Origin: JAODBJ01 sp963782465
GTDB taxonomy: Bacteria; Actinomycetota; Acidimicrobiia; IMCC26256; PALSA-610
Length of the DNA: 64,000 nt
Direction of reading: 5' to 3'
Assembly (NCBI GenBank): GCA_963782465.1
Contig: CAWAJR010000003.1
Coordinates: forward strand, 1,166,121-1,230,120
In this document: positions 51,483 to 59,900 of the stretch, piece by piece
Layout of the letters: each line of letters begins with the position of its first letter
How positions within the stretch are numbered: position 1 is the stretch's first letter
Notes under the pieces: generated by a model
What the model was told of the DNA's origin: nothing
Database searches by the model: none
The model's input: the letters and a program-made list of their open reading frames with translations, nothing else
Position numbers and translations under genes: made by a program

Positions 51483-51683
51483 CTAGCCGGCTCGGGCACG
51501 GTGCCGCAGCCGTGGCACAAGACCACTGTCGCCGAGCGCACGCAACGCGCGCTCGGCGTCGGCTTCGACCACCACCGCCTCCCCCGGGTTGCGGCCCATG
51601 ATGAACGTGACGACACAATCGTCGCACGCCGCGGTCGCGGCCATCACACAGTCGTCACAGTCGATACACCTCGGCTGGTCCAT
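51483..51683 (-). CDS. Small cysteine-rich protein (CxxC pairs)
   Basis: A 66-residue protein from ATG 51683, with a strong GGAGG site upstream. Four cysteines form two CXXC-type pairs (CIDCDDC, ACDDC), as in a small zinc or cluster-binding knuckle; the rest is a helix (ADAERALRALGDSG) and a basic tail. No family is recognised. It converges on the amidohydrolase and starts next to a 548-base gap filled with repeats. Confidence 0.7.
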   Translation of the reverse strand: MDQPRCIDCDDCVMAATAACDDCVVTFIMGRNPGEAVVVEADAERALRALGDSGLVPRLRHRARAG

Positions 51684-51744
51684 CCCCTCCACCTCCGGTC
51701 GGCTCCGCGTCCCCGCATCCTCGCAGGAGGGTGAGACAGGCTGT

Positions 51745-51943
51745 TTGGTCGCGCTCGCGGGCTCGCCGCTCCTGCGAAGTTCGCTGCTCCTCCGTCGCGG
51801 GCGCTCACCGCCCCTTGCCGGCCCAGCACGACGCGCTCGCCGCTCCTGCGGGTTCGCTGCACCTCCGTCGCGGCCGCTCACGCGCTCTTGGTCGCGCTCG
51901 CGGGCTCGCCGCTCCTGCGGGTTCGCTGCTCCGGCACACCCGC
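51745..51943. repeat. GC-rich repeat, three related units
   Basis: A unit centred on CTCGCCGCTCCTGCG, then TTCGCTGC and CTCCGTCGCGG, occurs at about 51745-51807, 51829-51884 and 51888-51943. Copies 1 and 3 share TTGGTCGCGCTCGCGGG at their left edge. No gene is supported in this stretch. Confidence 0.65.
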
Positions 51944-51950
51944 CGCAACT

Positions 51951-52230
51951 GTTCAAGACCGCGGTGAGCGAGCGCAGCGAGCGAACTCGCCAGCGAGCGA
52001 CGAAGGGGTGCGGGCCCCAGCCCGTACCCCGACCGAGCGAGCGAAAAAACACGAGCGAACTCGCCAGCAAGCGACGAAGGGGTGCGGGCCCCAGCCCGTA
52101 CCCCGACCGAGCGAGCACGACAGCACGCGCGACGGTTCAAGACCGCGGTGAGCGAGCGCAGCGAGCGAACTCGCCAGCGAGCGACGAAGGGGTGCGCCCA
52201 GCCCGTACCCCGACCGAGCGAGCGAGAAGA
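51951..52230. repeat. Intergenic repeat cluster, three units
   Basis: A unit with GCGAACTCGCCAGCGAGCGA, then CGAAGGGGTGCG and CCCGTACCCCGACCGAG, begins at about 51978, 52052 and 52162. Copies 1 and 3 are preceded by an identical leader starting GTTCAAGACCGCGGTGAGCG at 51951 and 52135. It is the same family as the unit at 36012-36060. The copies lie at the 3' end of the NYN-domain gene. No gene is supported here. Confidence 0.75.
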
Positions 52231-52231
52231 T

Positions 52232-53626
52232 TCAGCGCGCCAGCGCGAGGAGGGTTTCGGCGGCGATGACGACGGCGCCTTCATGCTCGGCGTGTTCGTG
52301 GACCCACCGGTCGGAAGAGGCGACGACCACGGGTACCCGTTTCGGGAACCGGGCGACTTCGGCCACCACGATGTCGTCGGCTTCCTCACCGGGACCGGAG
52401 AACATCACGCGCAGGCCGCGCCGACGGATACCGGTGGGGCCGGCGCTGCCGTCGCCGTCGAACACGATCGTCGACGTACAACCGAGGCGGGTGTGCAGCG
52501 CGGCGAGCGCCATCGCGAGGCGTTCGCGCTGCTCGCCCGGTGTTGCTTCCGGCCAGGCGCGCTTGGTGATGTTGTAGCCGTCGACGACGAGGACGACACC
52601 GTCGGTGCGCAACATGGCTTCCGCGCCGGTGGCCGAATCGGCGACGACACCCGGTGGCAGGTCGGGCAGGACGCGCTTCTCCGGCGCGCGCGGTCGCGCG
52701 CCGGCCGGCTTGCGGGCCGGCTTCGGAACTTCCGCCGCCGACAACTCGCCGCGCCGGGCGATGGCTTCGAGGTCGGATGCGAGTTCGCGCGCGGCCGCCG
52801 CGGCTCGTGTCAGTGCGCGTGCGTCGGCGGCCGGTCGCGACGCGTGCGCAGCCCGCGCCGCGGTTGCGTCTTCGCGTGCGGCCCGGACCGTCTCCTCGAG
52901 TTCTTTGACGCGCCGCACTTCGCGTTCCGTCCGGGCTTCGGCTTCCCGCAACGCTGCCATCGTCGCGTCGAGTTGGGCTTGCGCAGTTTCGGCTCGCCGC
53001 TGCACCGCGGCGGCGTCGGCGGCGGCGTCGTCTTCCCGTGCTCGCCGCGCCCGCCGTTCCTCGCGCAGCTCGTGTTCGGCTCGTTCGAGTTGCGCTTCCG
53101 CGTTCATCCGGGCAGCTTCGGCGCGGCGCCGTGCTTCGTCGCTCGCTTCGCGTTCTCGGTGTGCCGATTGGCGGTCGGCTTGTTCCGACCGTTCTCGCTG
53201 TTCCTGCTCGTACCGCGCGCGCACCAGGCCGAGGCCGTACTCCCAGCCTTCGGGTTGCGCGGCCCACAACGTCGAGGCGAGCACCGCGAGATCGTCGCGG
53301 CCCGACGCCGCGTCGATGAGCTCGACGGCGCGCGCCTGGTCCCATTCCTCCAGCAGCGCGGCGACCTCGGGCCGGGCCACGAACCGTTCCACCACCTGTT
53401 CCCGGAACGGGTCGGCCCGCTCGAGCACGGCGCGCACCTGCCGTGGCGCGGGGCCGTGCTGGAAGCCGCGCCGGTCGAACGACTGCAGGTGTCGCAGCGC
53501 GGCCGGCGCCTCGGCGGCGTCGAGCGCCCGCAATGTGTCGCCGGCCGTCTCGACGAGTGGTGCGAGCAACGCATCGGGCAGTGGCGGCGGCATACTCACA
53601 AGACCTTCACGTGTCGAGGTGGGCAT
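52232..53626 (-). CDS. NYN-domain RNA-binding/nuclease protein with long coiled coil
   Basis: A 464-residue protein in three parts. Residues 1-135 are a helical domain. About 140-280 are a long charged helix (repeats of A, E and R) likely to be a coiled coil. About 320-464 are a NYN/YacP domain with VVLVVDGYNITKRAWPE, STIVFDGDG, EEADDIVVAEV and VVVASSDRW, the four acidic-residue sites of PIN-like RNases. Probably an RNA-decay or rRNA-cleaving nuclease. ATG 53593 (MPPPLP) is an alternative start. Divergent from the YjbQ gene. Confidence 0.82.
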   Translation of the reverse strand: MPTSTREGLVSMPPPLPDALLAPLVETAGDTLRALDAAEAPAALRHLQSFDRRGFQHGPAPRQVRAVLERADPFREQVVERFVARPEVAALLEEWDQARAVELIDAASGRDDLAVLASTLWAAQPEGWEYGLGLVRARYEQEQRERSEQADRQSAHREREASDEARRRAEAARMNAEAQLERAEHELREERRARRAREDDAAADAAAVQRRAETAQAQLDATMAALREAEARTEREVRRVKELEETVRAAREDATAARAAHASRPAADARALTRAAAAARELASDLEAIARRGELSAAEVPKPARKPAGARPRAPEKRVLPDLPPGVVADSATGAEAMLRTDGVVLVVDGYNITKRAWPEATPGEQRERLAMALAALHTRLGCTSTIVFDGDGSAGPTGIRRRGLRVMFSGPGEEADDIVVAEVARFPKRVPVVVASSDRWVHEHAEHEGAVVIAAETLLALAR

Positions 53627-53701
53627 CGCCGGTCATGCTTCGTAAACTGCGCGAACGACCGGGCGGGACCCGTGTTTTCACGACGTGGCCCGGAGGGCAG
53701 C

Positions 53702-54121
53702 ATGCACACGCGGTACGAGGAGTTCACGCTCGACACGCAGGCCGACGGTGAGGTGATCGACGTCACCGAGTTCGCCCAGAAGGCGCTGGCCAACGCGGGC
53801 TTGGCCGACGGCCTGTGCACGGTGTTCGTCGCGCATTCGACTTGCGGCGTGACCACGATCGAGTACGAACCCGGCTGTAACGCCGACCTCAACCGGGTGA
53901 TGGAAGATCTGGCTCCGCACGACGAACCGTGGGAGCACAACCGGCGCAACGCCGACACGAACGGCCATTCGCACGTGCGCGCCGCGCTGATCGGCCCGTC
54001 GGTCACCGTGCCGTTCACGGGCCGGGAACTCTTGCTCGGCACCTGGCAGAAGATCGTCTGCATCGATTTCGACGATCGCCCCCGATCGCGCCGGCTCATC
54101 GTGCAATTGCTCGGCGAGTAA
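53702..54121 (+). CDS. YjbQ/UPF0047-family protein
   Basis: A 139-residue protein from ATG 53702 with GAGGGC upstream. VAHSTCGVTTIEYEPGCNADLNRVMEDLAP and HSHVRAALIGPSVTVPF are characteristic. Members have weak thiamine-phosphate synthase activity, but their true role is unsettled. No thiamine genes are nearby. It converges on the zinc-ribbon gene. Confidence 0.9.
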   Translation: MHTRYEEFTLDTQADGEVIDVTEFAQKALANAGLADGLCTVFVAHSTCGVTTIEYEPGCNADLNRVMEDLAPHDEPWEHNRRNADTNGHSHVRAALIGPSVTVPFTGRELLLGTWQKIVCIDFDDRPRSRRLIVQLLGE

Positions 54122-54136
54122 CGCCCGAACCTCTCC

Positions 54137-54379
54137 TCACGCCGGCCGTTCCTCGGCGGCAATTTCGTCGGCCGGAAGCCGTTCGATCGCGTCGCCGGCG
54201 GCGCCGCACCAGCGGCAGGTCACCCGTTCGATCTGCTCGTCGAGCAGCTCTTCTTCTTCGACCTCGAACTCGCCGGCGAGGTTGTAATGGTGGAAGGCGC
54301 GCGTCCGGCGCGTCGCGACGACGTCGAAACGCGTCAGGTTGCCGCACACGTTGCACCGGTAGCGGGTCGCGGTCGTCAC
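54137..54379 (-). CDS. Small zinc-ribbon protein
   Basis: An 80-residue protein with two CXXC pairs (CNVCG near residue 9, CRWCG near residue 55) separated by an acidic helix (EFEVEEEELLDEQIERV). The pairs probably bind one zinc. The layout resembles small actinobacterial proteins of unknown function. It lies on the same strand as, and downstream of, the Crp-family gene. Confidence 0.7.
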   Translation of the reverse strand: MTTATRYRCNVCGNLTRFDVVATRRTRAFHHYNLAGEFEVEEEELLDEQIERVTCRWCGAAGDAIERLPADEIAAEERPA

Positions 54380-54404
54380 CGGGTTGATCGTACCGGCGGG
54401 ACCT

Positions 54405-55076
54405 TCAGACGATCAGACCGGCGAGGCGTTCGAGATCGTGGATCTCGATCCGGCCTCGTTTCAGGGTGATGGCGCCGGCCTCCTGCGCGGCCCGCAACAC
54501 CCGGTTCGTCGTCGGCCGTGACGTTCCCGCCAGGTTGGCAATGTCGTCCTGGGTGAGCGGCACGACGATCGTGGAGCCGTGGTCGTTCCCGTAGAGCGGC
54601 GCCAGCGCGTGCAGCCGGCGCAGGACGCGGGCGTCGGCCGGCACGTAGAGGGCCTCGAAGAGATGCCCGGCCATGCGCTGCAGCTGGCCGGCGATGCACT
54701 GCAACAGGAAATCGTCGATCGACGGGTTGGTGAGTCGCAGGGCCAGCAGTTCGGATCGCTGGATCTCGTGGGTCTCGCTTGCCTCGAGGGCGACGGCGTC
54801 GACGAAGCGCTCCTCCGACCCGACAAACGCGGCGAGGCCGCACACGTCGCCCGGGCCGAGCACCATGAACGTGACCTCGTCGCCCCGAGGGATGATCGTG
54901 CGCAGCGCGATCGAACCCTTCGCGACCACGTGGAGTGAGTCGCCGTGCGCGCCGCGGCGGTAGAGCACCTCGCCCTTGTCGAAGCGGCGGCGCCAACGCC
55001 CGGAAGCGAGCAGCTGCTGGCGTTCCTGCTCCGAGACGGCGAGTGCAGCCAGCGCGTCTTCCGCCGACGACGTCAT
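54405..55076 (-). CDS. Crp/Fnr-family transcriptional regulator
   Basis: A 223-residue protein. The N-terminal cyclic-nucleotide-binding-like domain is FDKGEVLYRRGAHGDSLHVVAKGSIALRT and VLGPGDVCGLAAFVGSEERFVDAVALE. A dimer helix follows (DDFLLQCIAGQLQRMAGHL). The C-terminal helix-turn-helix is LTQDDIANLAGTSRPTTNRVLRAAQEAG. No FNR-type cysteine cluster is seen. The effector is unknown. A palindrome at 55212-55233 may be its own binding site. Confidence 0.88.
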   Translation of the reverse strand: MTSSAEDALAALAVSEQERQQLLASGRWRRRFDKGEVLYRRGAHGDSLHVVAKGSIALRTIIPRGDEVTFMVLGPGDVCGLAAFVGSEERFVDAVALEASETHEIQRSELLALRLTNPSIDDFLLQCIAGQLQRMAGHLFEALYVPADARVLRRLHALAPLYGNDHGSTIVVPLTQDDIANLAGTSRPTTNRVLRAAQEAGAITLKRGRIEIHDLERLAGLIV

Positions 55077-55211
55077 CTGATCAGCGTGCTCGTCGCGGGG
55101 ATCGGCCTCGACGTCATCCCCATCTGGCGTCGCCCCATCCCGCCTTCCCCGCTGACGAGCCCGCTTGTTTGCTCGTCAGAACCTACGATTCCTGGTTGCA
55201 TTTTCCATCCC

Positions 55212-55233
55212 CAATGTGCGACATCCGACATTG
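55212..55233. promoter_or_regulatory. Crp-like inverted repeat
   Basis: CAATGT-N10-ACATTG. It contains TGTGC-N6-CGACA, whose 16-base spacing is that of Crp/Fnr sites (TGTGA-N6-TCACA), with four of five positions complementary. It lies 136 bases upstream of the Crp-family gene and before the SOS-controlled nuclease. Confidence 0.35.
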
Positions 55234-55320
55234 CGGCAATGGAGTGAAGGGGGCGCAACAGTACGCACCGCCCCGCCCACCCGCCCTCGCGCCGGCCCGT
55301 ACCCGAACATGCTTTCGTAC

Positions 55321-55334
55321 CGAACGTGCGTTCG
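55321..55334. promoter_or_regulatory. LexA (SOS) box
   Basis: CGAAC-GTGC-GTTCG matches the Gram-positive/actinobacterial LexA box (CGAAC-N4-GTTCG) with perfect arms. TACGCT, a good -10 hexamer, starts two bases downstream (55336-55341), and the GTG start is at 55349, so LexA would block the promoter of a probably leaderless transcript. Confidence 0.75.
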
Positions 55335-55348
55335 TTACGCTTCCCGGC

Positions 55349-57076
55349 GTGGTCACGATTCCCGCCCGGCCCCAACCACTGCCCGGTTTCGCCGCCGCCG
55401 ACGCCGCACCGCCGCGCGCCTCGCGGCAAGGTTCGCTCGACGAACTGGGCCGGCCGCTTTCCGAGGTCACCTTCGTCGTGGTCGACCTCGAGACCACGGG
55501 CGGGTCACCGGGTAACGATGCGATCACCGAGATCGGTGCCTGCAAGCTCCGGGGCGGCGAACTGCTCGGCACCTTCGACACGCTCGTCAATCCCCGCGTC
55601 GCCATCCCGCCGCTGATCACGGTGCTCACCGGCATCACCGAGGCCATGGTGTTCCCGGCGCCGACGATCGGCGAAGTCCTCCCGACGTTCCTCGAGTTCG
55701 CGGGCGACGCGGTGATCGTCGGCCACAACATCCGCTTCGACATCTCGTTCCTCGACGCCGCCCTCGTCGCTTCGGGCCGGCCCCGGCTCACCAACCGTCG
55801 GGTCGACACCGTCGCGCTGGCCCGGCGCCTCGTACGCGACGAAGTGCCCAACCTCCGCCTCTCGACGCTCGCGGCCCACTTCCGGACCGCGACGGAACCG
55901 GTGCACCGCGCCTACGCCGATGCCGCCGCGACCGCCGAAGTGCTGCACGCGCTTCTCGAACGGGCCGCGGCGTACGGCGTCCTCGGTCTCGACGACCTGT
56001 TGATGTTGCCGACGATCCGCGCCCACCCGTCGGCGGCGAAACTCGCGCTCACCGCCCGGCTCCCGCGCGAACCGGGCGTCTACGTGTTCCGCGACCGGGG
56101 CGGGCGCGTCTTGTACGTGGGCAAGGCGGCCAACCTGCGTTCCCGCGTACGTTCCTATTTCTCGGGCGACGACCGGCGCAAAGTCCCGCAGCTTCTTCGC
56201 GAGGCGGTCGCGATCGACCATCGCGTCTGCGCCGGCCCGCTCGAAGCGGCCGTGCGCGAGTTGCGCCTGATCCAGGCGCTGCGGCCCCGGTTCAACCGCC
56301 AAGCGAAGGCGTGGCGCAAGTACGCGTACGTGAAGCTCACCCACGAACGGTTCCCGCGTGTCACCGTCACCCGCTCGGCGCGCGACGACGGCGGCGCGTA
56401 CCTCGGCCCGCTCCCCTCGTCGGCGGCCGCCCATCTCGTACGGGAGGCGATCGAAACCGCGCTCCCCCTCCGGCGCTGCGCGACCCGCATCGGCCGGCGG
56501 GCCGCGATCGAACCGGGGCTGCCGTGCGTCGCCGCGCAACTCGGGGTCGCGGTATGCCCGTGCCGAGGGCAGGTGAGCGAAGACGAGTACGCCCGTCTCG
56601 CCGGCATCGCTCGCGAGGCGATCGCGACCGATCCGGCGCGGCTGCTCGAACCCCTCGAACGCCGCATGCACCGGTTGGCCGCGGCCGAACGGTTCGAGGA
56701 GGCAGCCGCGAACCGCGATCGCCTGTCGGCCCTCACGCGCGCGCTGCGCCGCCGCCGGGTCGTGGAACAGTTGCACGCGACCGCCCGTCTCGTGATCGAC
56801 GCGCCGGAAGGCCGCTTGGAGCTGCGCTACGGGCGCCTCGTTCTCCCGGAAGACCGCGACGCGCTGCCGCCGGCACCGCCGTCGGCCGCCGCGCCCGATC
56901 GCGAAGAGATCGACGAACTCCTCGTGGTGGCCCGCTTCCTCGAACAGCACGCGCACGCGGTTCGTGTCGTGCGCACCGACGGCACCTTCGCGTCGGCGCT
57001 CCCGCAGCTCGCGAACTACGAGGCGACGCGAGCGGGTGGCCGGCGGGTACGCGAACGCAGTCTCGACGATCGCTGA
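55349..57076 (+). CDS. DEDDh exonuclease fused to GIY-YIG/UvrC-like nuclease
   Basis: A 575-residue protein from GTG 55349. Residues 40-200 are a DnaQ-type 3'-5' exonuclease (VVDLETTGG, HNIRFDISFLD, HRAYADAAATAEV). From about 240 there is a UvrC-like GIY-YIG domain (LPREPGVYVFRDRGGRVLYVGKAANLRSRVRSYF). A UvrC-like middle follows, with a CPCRG cysteine motif near 410 and RFEEAAANRDRL (UvrB-contact-like helix) near 450. The layout is that of mycobacterial Rv2191-type proteins and related to Cho. It should act in DNA repair; the SOS box fits. It overlaps the convergent gene by 61 bases. Confidence 0.85.
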   Translation: MVTIPARPQPLPGFAAADAAPPRASRQGSLDELGRPLSEVTFVVVDLETTGGSPGNDAITEIGACKLRGGELLGTFDTLVNPRVAIPPLITVLTGITEAMVFPAPTIGEVLPTFLEFAGDAVIVGHNIRFDISFLDAALVASGRPRLTNRRVDTVALARRLVRDEVPNLRLSTLAAHFRTATEPVHRAYADAAATAEVLHALLERAAAYGVLGLDDLLMLPTIRAHPSAAKLALTARLPREPGVYVFRDRGGRVLYVGKAANLRSRVRSYFSGDDRRKVPQLLREAVAIDHRVCAGPLEAAVRELRLIQALRPRFNRQAKAWRKYAYVKLTHERFPRVTVTRSARDDGGAYLGPLPSSAAAHLVREAIETALPLRRCATRIGRRAAIEPGLPCVAAQLGVAVCPCRGQVSEDEYARLAGIAREAIATDPARLLEPLERRMHRLAAAERFEEAAANRDRLSALTRALRRRRVVEQLHATARLVIDAPEGRLELRYGRLVLPEDRDALPPAPPSAAAPDREEIDELLVVARFLEQHAHAVRVVRTDGTFASALPQLANYEATRAGGRRVRERSLDDR

Positions 57077-57567
57077 GTGCCCGGCGGCTTGTCGCGCCCG
57101 CGACCGCCGCCGGTGCGGCGCGACACGACCCAGCGTGCGATCCCGATGTTGCCGAACTGTACGAACAGCGTGGTGACGAGCGCCCAGACGGGAAGGAGCC
57201 GCGCAACGGGCCAGAACCGGCTCCACCCCGACTGCAGGAACGTGTCTTGCATCTGGGTGGTGGTGAGGAGATGGAAGACGCGGGCGAAGCCGAACACGAC
57301 GATGAACCCCAGCGGCATCGCGACGACCCAGATCAGCAGCCGTACGAGGCGAGGCAACGTCGGCAGCGACGATGCCGGCGCCCGCCGTTCCGGGACCCGT
57401 CGGGGCGGGAACACGGCAGGCGGCACCGGTTCTTCGGTCGGCGGGAGCACCGCCTGGGGCACCTTCAACATCCGGCCGCACCCCGCGCAACGGAAGGCCG
57501 GCGTCTGCCCGACCTTGTCGAGCGGGTGCTTCTGGCCGCAATCGGGGCACTGCAGGACAGGTGCCAT
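57016..57567 (-). CDS. Zinc-ribbon membrane protein
   Basis: A 183-residue protein. CPDCG and CAGCG near residues 7 and 27 form an N-terminal zinc ribbon. A proline-rich linker follows (PPTEEPVPPAVFPP), then two membrane helices (LVRLLIWVVAMPLGFIVVFGFA and VARLLPVWALVTTLFVQFGNIGIA) and an arginine-rich tail. No named family is recognised. It starts three bases downstream of trpD's stop on the same strand and may be co-transcribed. Confidence 0.72.
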   Translation of the reverse strand: MAPVLQCPDCGQKHPLDKVGQTPAFRCAGCGRMLKVPQAVLPPTEEPVPPAVFPPRRVPERRAPASSLPTLPRLVRLLIWVVAMPLGFIVVFGFARVFHLLTTTQMQDTFLQSGWSRFWPVARLLPVWALVTTLFVQFGNIGIARWVVSRRTGGGRGRDKPPGTQRSSRLRSRTRRPPARVAS

Positions 57568-57570
57568 GGC

Positions 57571-58617
57571 CTAGCTCCCGCCTTCGAGCGCGGCCGCGTG
57601 TTCTTCCCGGCTCACGCGCACGAGCGCGTCGAGCGCTTTGCCGGCCGCCCCGCCGTCGATCGACGCGTTGGCGACGCCGATGCCACCCGCGATGTCGGCC
57701 GCGATGCCGGCAACGACCAGCGCGGCCGCGGCGTTGAGCACCGCGATGTCGCGCACCGGGCTCGCGTCGCCGGCGAGCATCGCGTGGAACAACGACGCGT
57801 TGTCGGTCGCGTCACCGCCCGCCAGGTCGCCGGGCTCGACCAGCTCCATGCCGACGTCGCGCGGGTCGAGCACGAACGTGCGCATCTCACCGTCGACCAA
57901 TTCGTGCACGGTCGACGTCGTGGTCGTGGTGAGCTCGTCGAGGCCGTCGTCGCCGTGGAACACCAACGCGCGATCCGTGCCGAGTTCCCGCAACGTCTCG
58001 AGCATGCGCGAGGCCATTGCCTCGTCGGAGACGCCGACCGACTGGCGCTTCACACGAGCCGGGTTGGCGAGCGGGCCCAGAAAGTTGAACGTGGTGCCGA
58101 TCCCGAGTTCCTTGCGCGCCGGGCCGAGGAAACGCATCGCGGGGTTGAAGCGCGGCGCGAAGCAGAAGCCGATGCCCGCTTCGTCGACGCAGCGCGCGAC
58201 GCCTTCGGGCGACAGTTCGATCGCGACGCCGAGCGCTTCGAGCACGTCGGCCGAACCGCACCGCGACGACGCGGCGCGGTTGCCGTGCTTCACCACGCGC
58301 GCGCCCGCGCCCGCCGCGATGACCGCCGCCATCGTCGAGATGTTCGCAGTGCCGGAACGGTCGCCGCCGGTGCCGCACGTGTCGATCGCACCGTCGGGCA
58401 CGGTCACGCGCGTGGAGAACCGGTGCATGGTGCGCACCAGGGCGGCCAACTCGCTCGCCGTCTCGCCCTTCGTCCGCAGGGCGACGATGAGGCCGGCCGC
58501 CTGCACATCGGAGACACGACCGTCGAGGATTTCACCGAACGCGGCGCCGACGTCGTCGGCTGAGAGGTCGGCCCGGCGCGCGAGCTTGGCGAGCACCTCG
58601 GCAACGATTTCGTTCAC
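57571..58617 (-). CDS. trpD: Anthranilate phosphoribosyltransferase
   Basis: A 348-residue enzyme of tryptophan synthesis, joining anthranilate and PRPP. DTCGTGGDRSGTANISTMAAVIAAGAGARVVKHGNRAASSRCGSADVLEALG has the PRPP- and anthranilate-binding motifs. GTTFNFLGPLANPARVKRQSVGV and HGDDGLDELTTT complete the fold. The length is typical. No other trp gene is adjacent. It is followed by the zinc-ribbon protein. Confidence 0.93.
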   Translation of the reverse strand: MNEIVAEVLAKLARRADLSADDVGAAFGEILDGRVSDVQAAGLIVALRTKGETASELAALVRTMHRFSTRVTVPDGAIDTCGTGGDRSGTANISTMAAVIAAGAGARVVKHGNRAASSRCGSADVLEALGVAIELSPEGVARCVDEAGIGFCFAPRFNPAMRFLGPARKELGIGTTFNFLGPLANPARVKRQSVGVSDEAMASRMLETLRELGTDRALVFHGDDGLDELTTTTTSTVHELVDGEMRTFVLDPRDVGMELVEPGDLAGGDATDNASLFHAMLAGDASPVRDIAVLNAAAALVVAGIAADIAGGIGVANASIDGGAAGKALDALVRVSREEHAAALEGGS

Positions 58618-58635
58618 CTCACGCGCCCCACGCCG

Positions 58636-59802
58636 CTAATCCCACCACAAATCGTGATCGATGACACCGCGGGCGATCAGCCCAAGCTGGATCTGCGAAG
58701 TGCCTTCGACGATCGTCAGCTGCTTCGCGTCGCGGTAGTAGAGCTCGGTGAGATGGTCCTTCATGTAGCCGGCCGCGCCGAGCATCTGCAGCGCTTCACC
58801 CGACGCCTTCACCGCGACCTCCGTCGCGTAGTACTTCGCCATCGAGAGGAACGGCACGTACTCGCGGGTGAACTTGCCCTCGTCGGCCATCTGCGCGGCG
58901 CGGTAGGTGAGGAGTCGGGCGGCCTCGATCTCGACCGCGAGCTCGGCGATCTTCCACTGGATGCCCTGCATGTCGGCGATCGTCTTGCCGAAGGCCTGGC
59001 GTTCCTTCGCGTACTCGACCGCGTACATCAGCGCGCCTTCGGCGAGCCCGATGCCCCGGGCCGCGACGATCGGCCGCATCGAGTTGAGGCCGAGCATCGC
59101 GAGGCGGAACCCGCCGACTTCGCCGACCACGTTCTCCGCCGGTACGCGCACGTCGTCGAGGATGAGCTCCCCGGTGTCGACGCCCCGCACGCCCATCTTG
59201 TGGTCGGTGCGGCCCACCGACACGCCCGGCCATGTGCGTTCGACGATGAAGCAGGAGATGTCGTCGTGCTTGCGGCTCTCGGCCGGGCCGGTCTTCGCGA
59301 ACACGCAGTACCAGTCGGCCTGTACGACACCCGACATCCAGCACTTGGTGCCGGTGAGCACGAAATCGTCGCCGTCGCGCACGGCTTTGGTTCGCATGCC
59401 GACCACATCGCTACCGGCCTGCGGTTCGGAGAGCCCGAAACCGGCGCGCTGCGCACCGGTCGCGATCGGGCGGAGGTACTTCTGCTTCTGCGCTTCGCTC
59501 CCGGCGATCAGCACCGGGCCGGTCGGCAGGCGGGTGAGCAGCAGCATGAGCGCCGCCGTGTTGGAGTACTTGGCGACTTCTTCCATCGCGATCGTGAGCC
59601 CGAGGATCCCGGCCCCGCCGCCGCCGTACTCCTCGGGGAGCACGAGCCCGAGCAGGTCGGCGTCGCGGAAGACTTCGAACAGGTCCTGCGGGTATTCGCC
59701 CGTCTCGTCGATTTCGCGGGCGCGGGGCGCGATCTTCTCCTGCGCCAGTTTGCGGACGGTCGCCTGCAATTCGGCAAGCTCGGCCGACAGCTCGAAATCC
59801 AT
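58636..59802 (-). CDS. Acyl-CoA dehydrogenase, MCAD-like
   Basis: A 388-residue enzyme of typical butyryl/medium-chain layout. It has AGFGLSEPQAGSDVVGMRTKAV, GTKCWMSGVVQADW, GIGLAEGALMYAVEYAKERQAFGK and YYRDAKQLTIVEGTSQIQLGLIARGV. The glutamate of VEGT is the MCAD-type catalytic base, present here but absent at that site in the long forms at 9525, 18163 and 36083. It is upstream of trpD on the same strand, 18 bases away, and divergent from the sigma unit. Confidence 0.92.
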   Translation of the reverse strand: MDFELSAELAELQATVRKLAQEKIAPRAREIDETGEYPQDLFEVFRDADLLGLVLPEEYGGGGAGILGLTIAMEEVAKYSNTAALMLLLTRLPTGPVLIAGSEAQKQKYLRPIATGAQRAGFGLSEPQAGSDVVGMRTKAVRDGDDFVLTGTKCWMSGVVQADWYCVFAKTGPAESRKHDDISCFIVERTWPGVSVGRTDHKMGVRGVDTGELILDDVRVPAENVVGEVGGFRLAMLGLNSMRPIVAARGIGLAEGALMYAVEYAKERQAFGKTIADMQGIQWKIAELAVEIEAARLLTYRAAQMADEGKFTREYVPFLSMAKYYATEVAVKASGEALQMLGAAGYMKDHLTELYYRDAKQLTIVEGTSQIQLGLIARGVIDHDLWWD

Positions 59803-59900
59803 CGCTCGCTGAGACTACTGGCCGGTCATGTCCGAATCGGGACGGCTCGCGAAATCTCCATCCGTGTCAACGTGGAGGGCGGGCCGAGCGTGGAAGGAGT

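Noticed and set aside
51745..52230. Repeat arrays as a possible CRISPR
   Set aside because: Units are long, unequal and without unique spacers of constant size, and no cas gene is near.
55505..57550. A 681-residue minus-strand frame opposite the exonuclease/GIY-YIG gene
   Set aside because: Low-complexity, Arg/Glu-rich translation with no domain; the plus-strand gene is clear.
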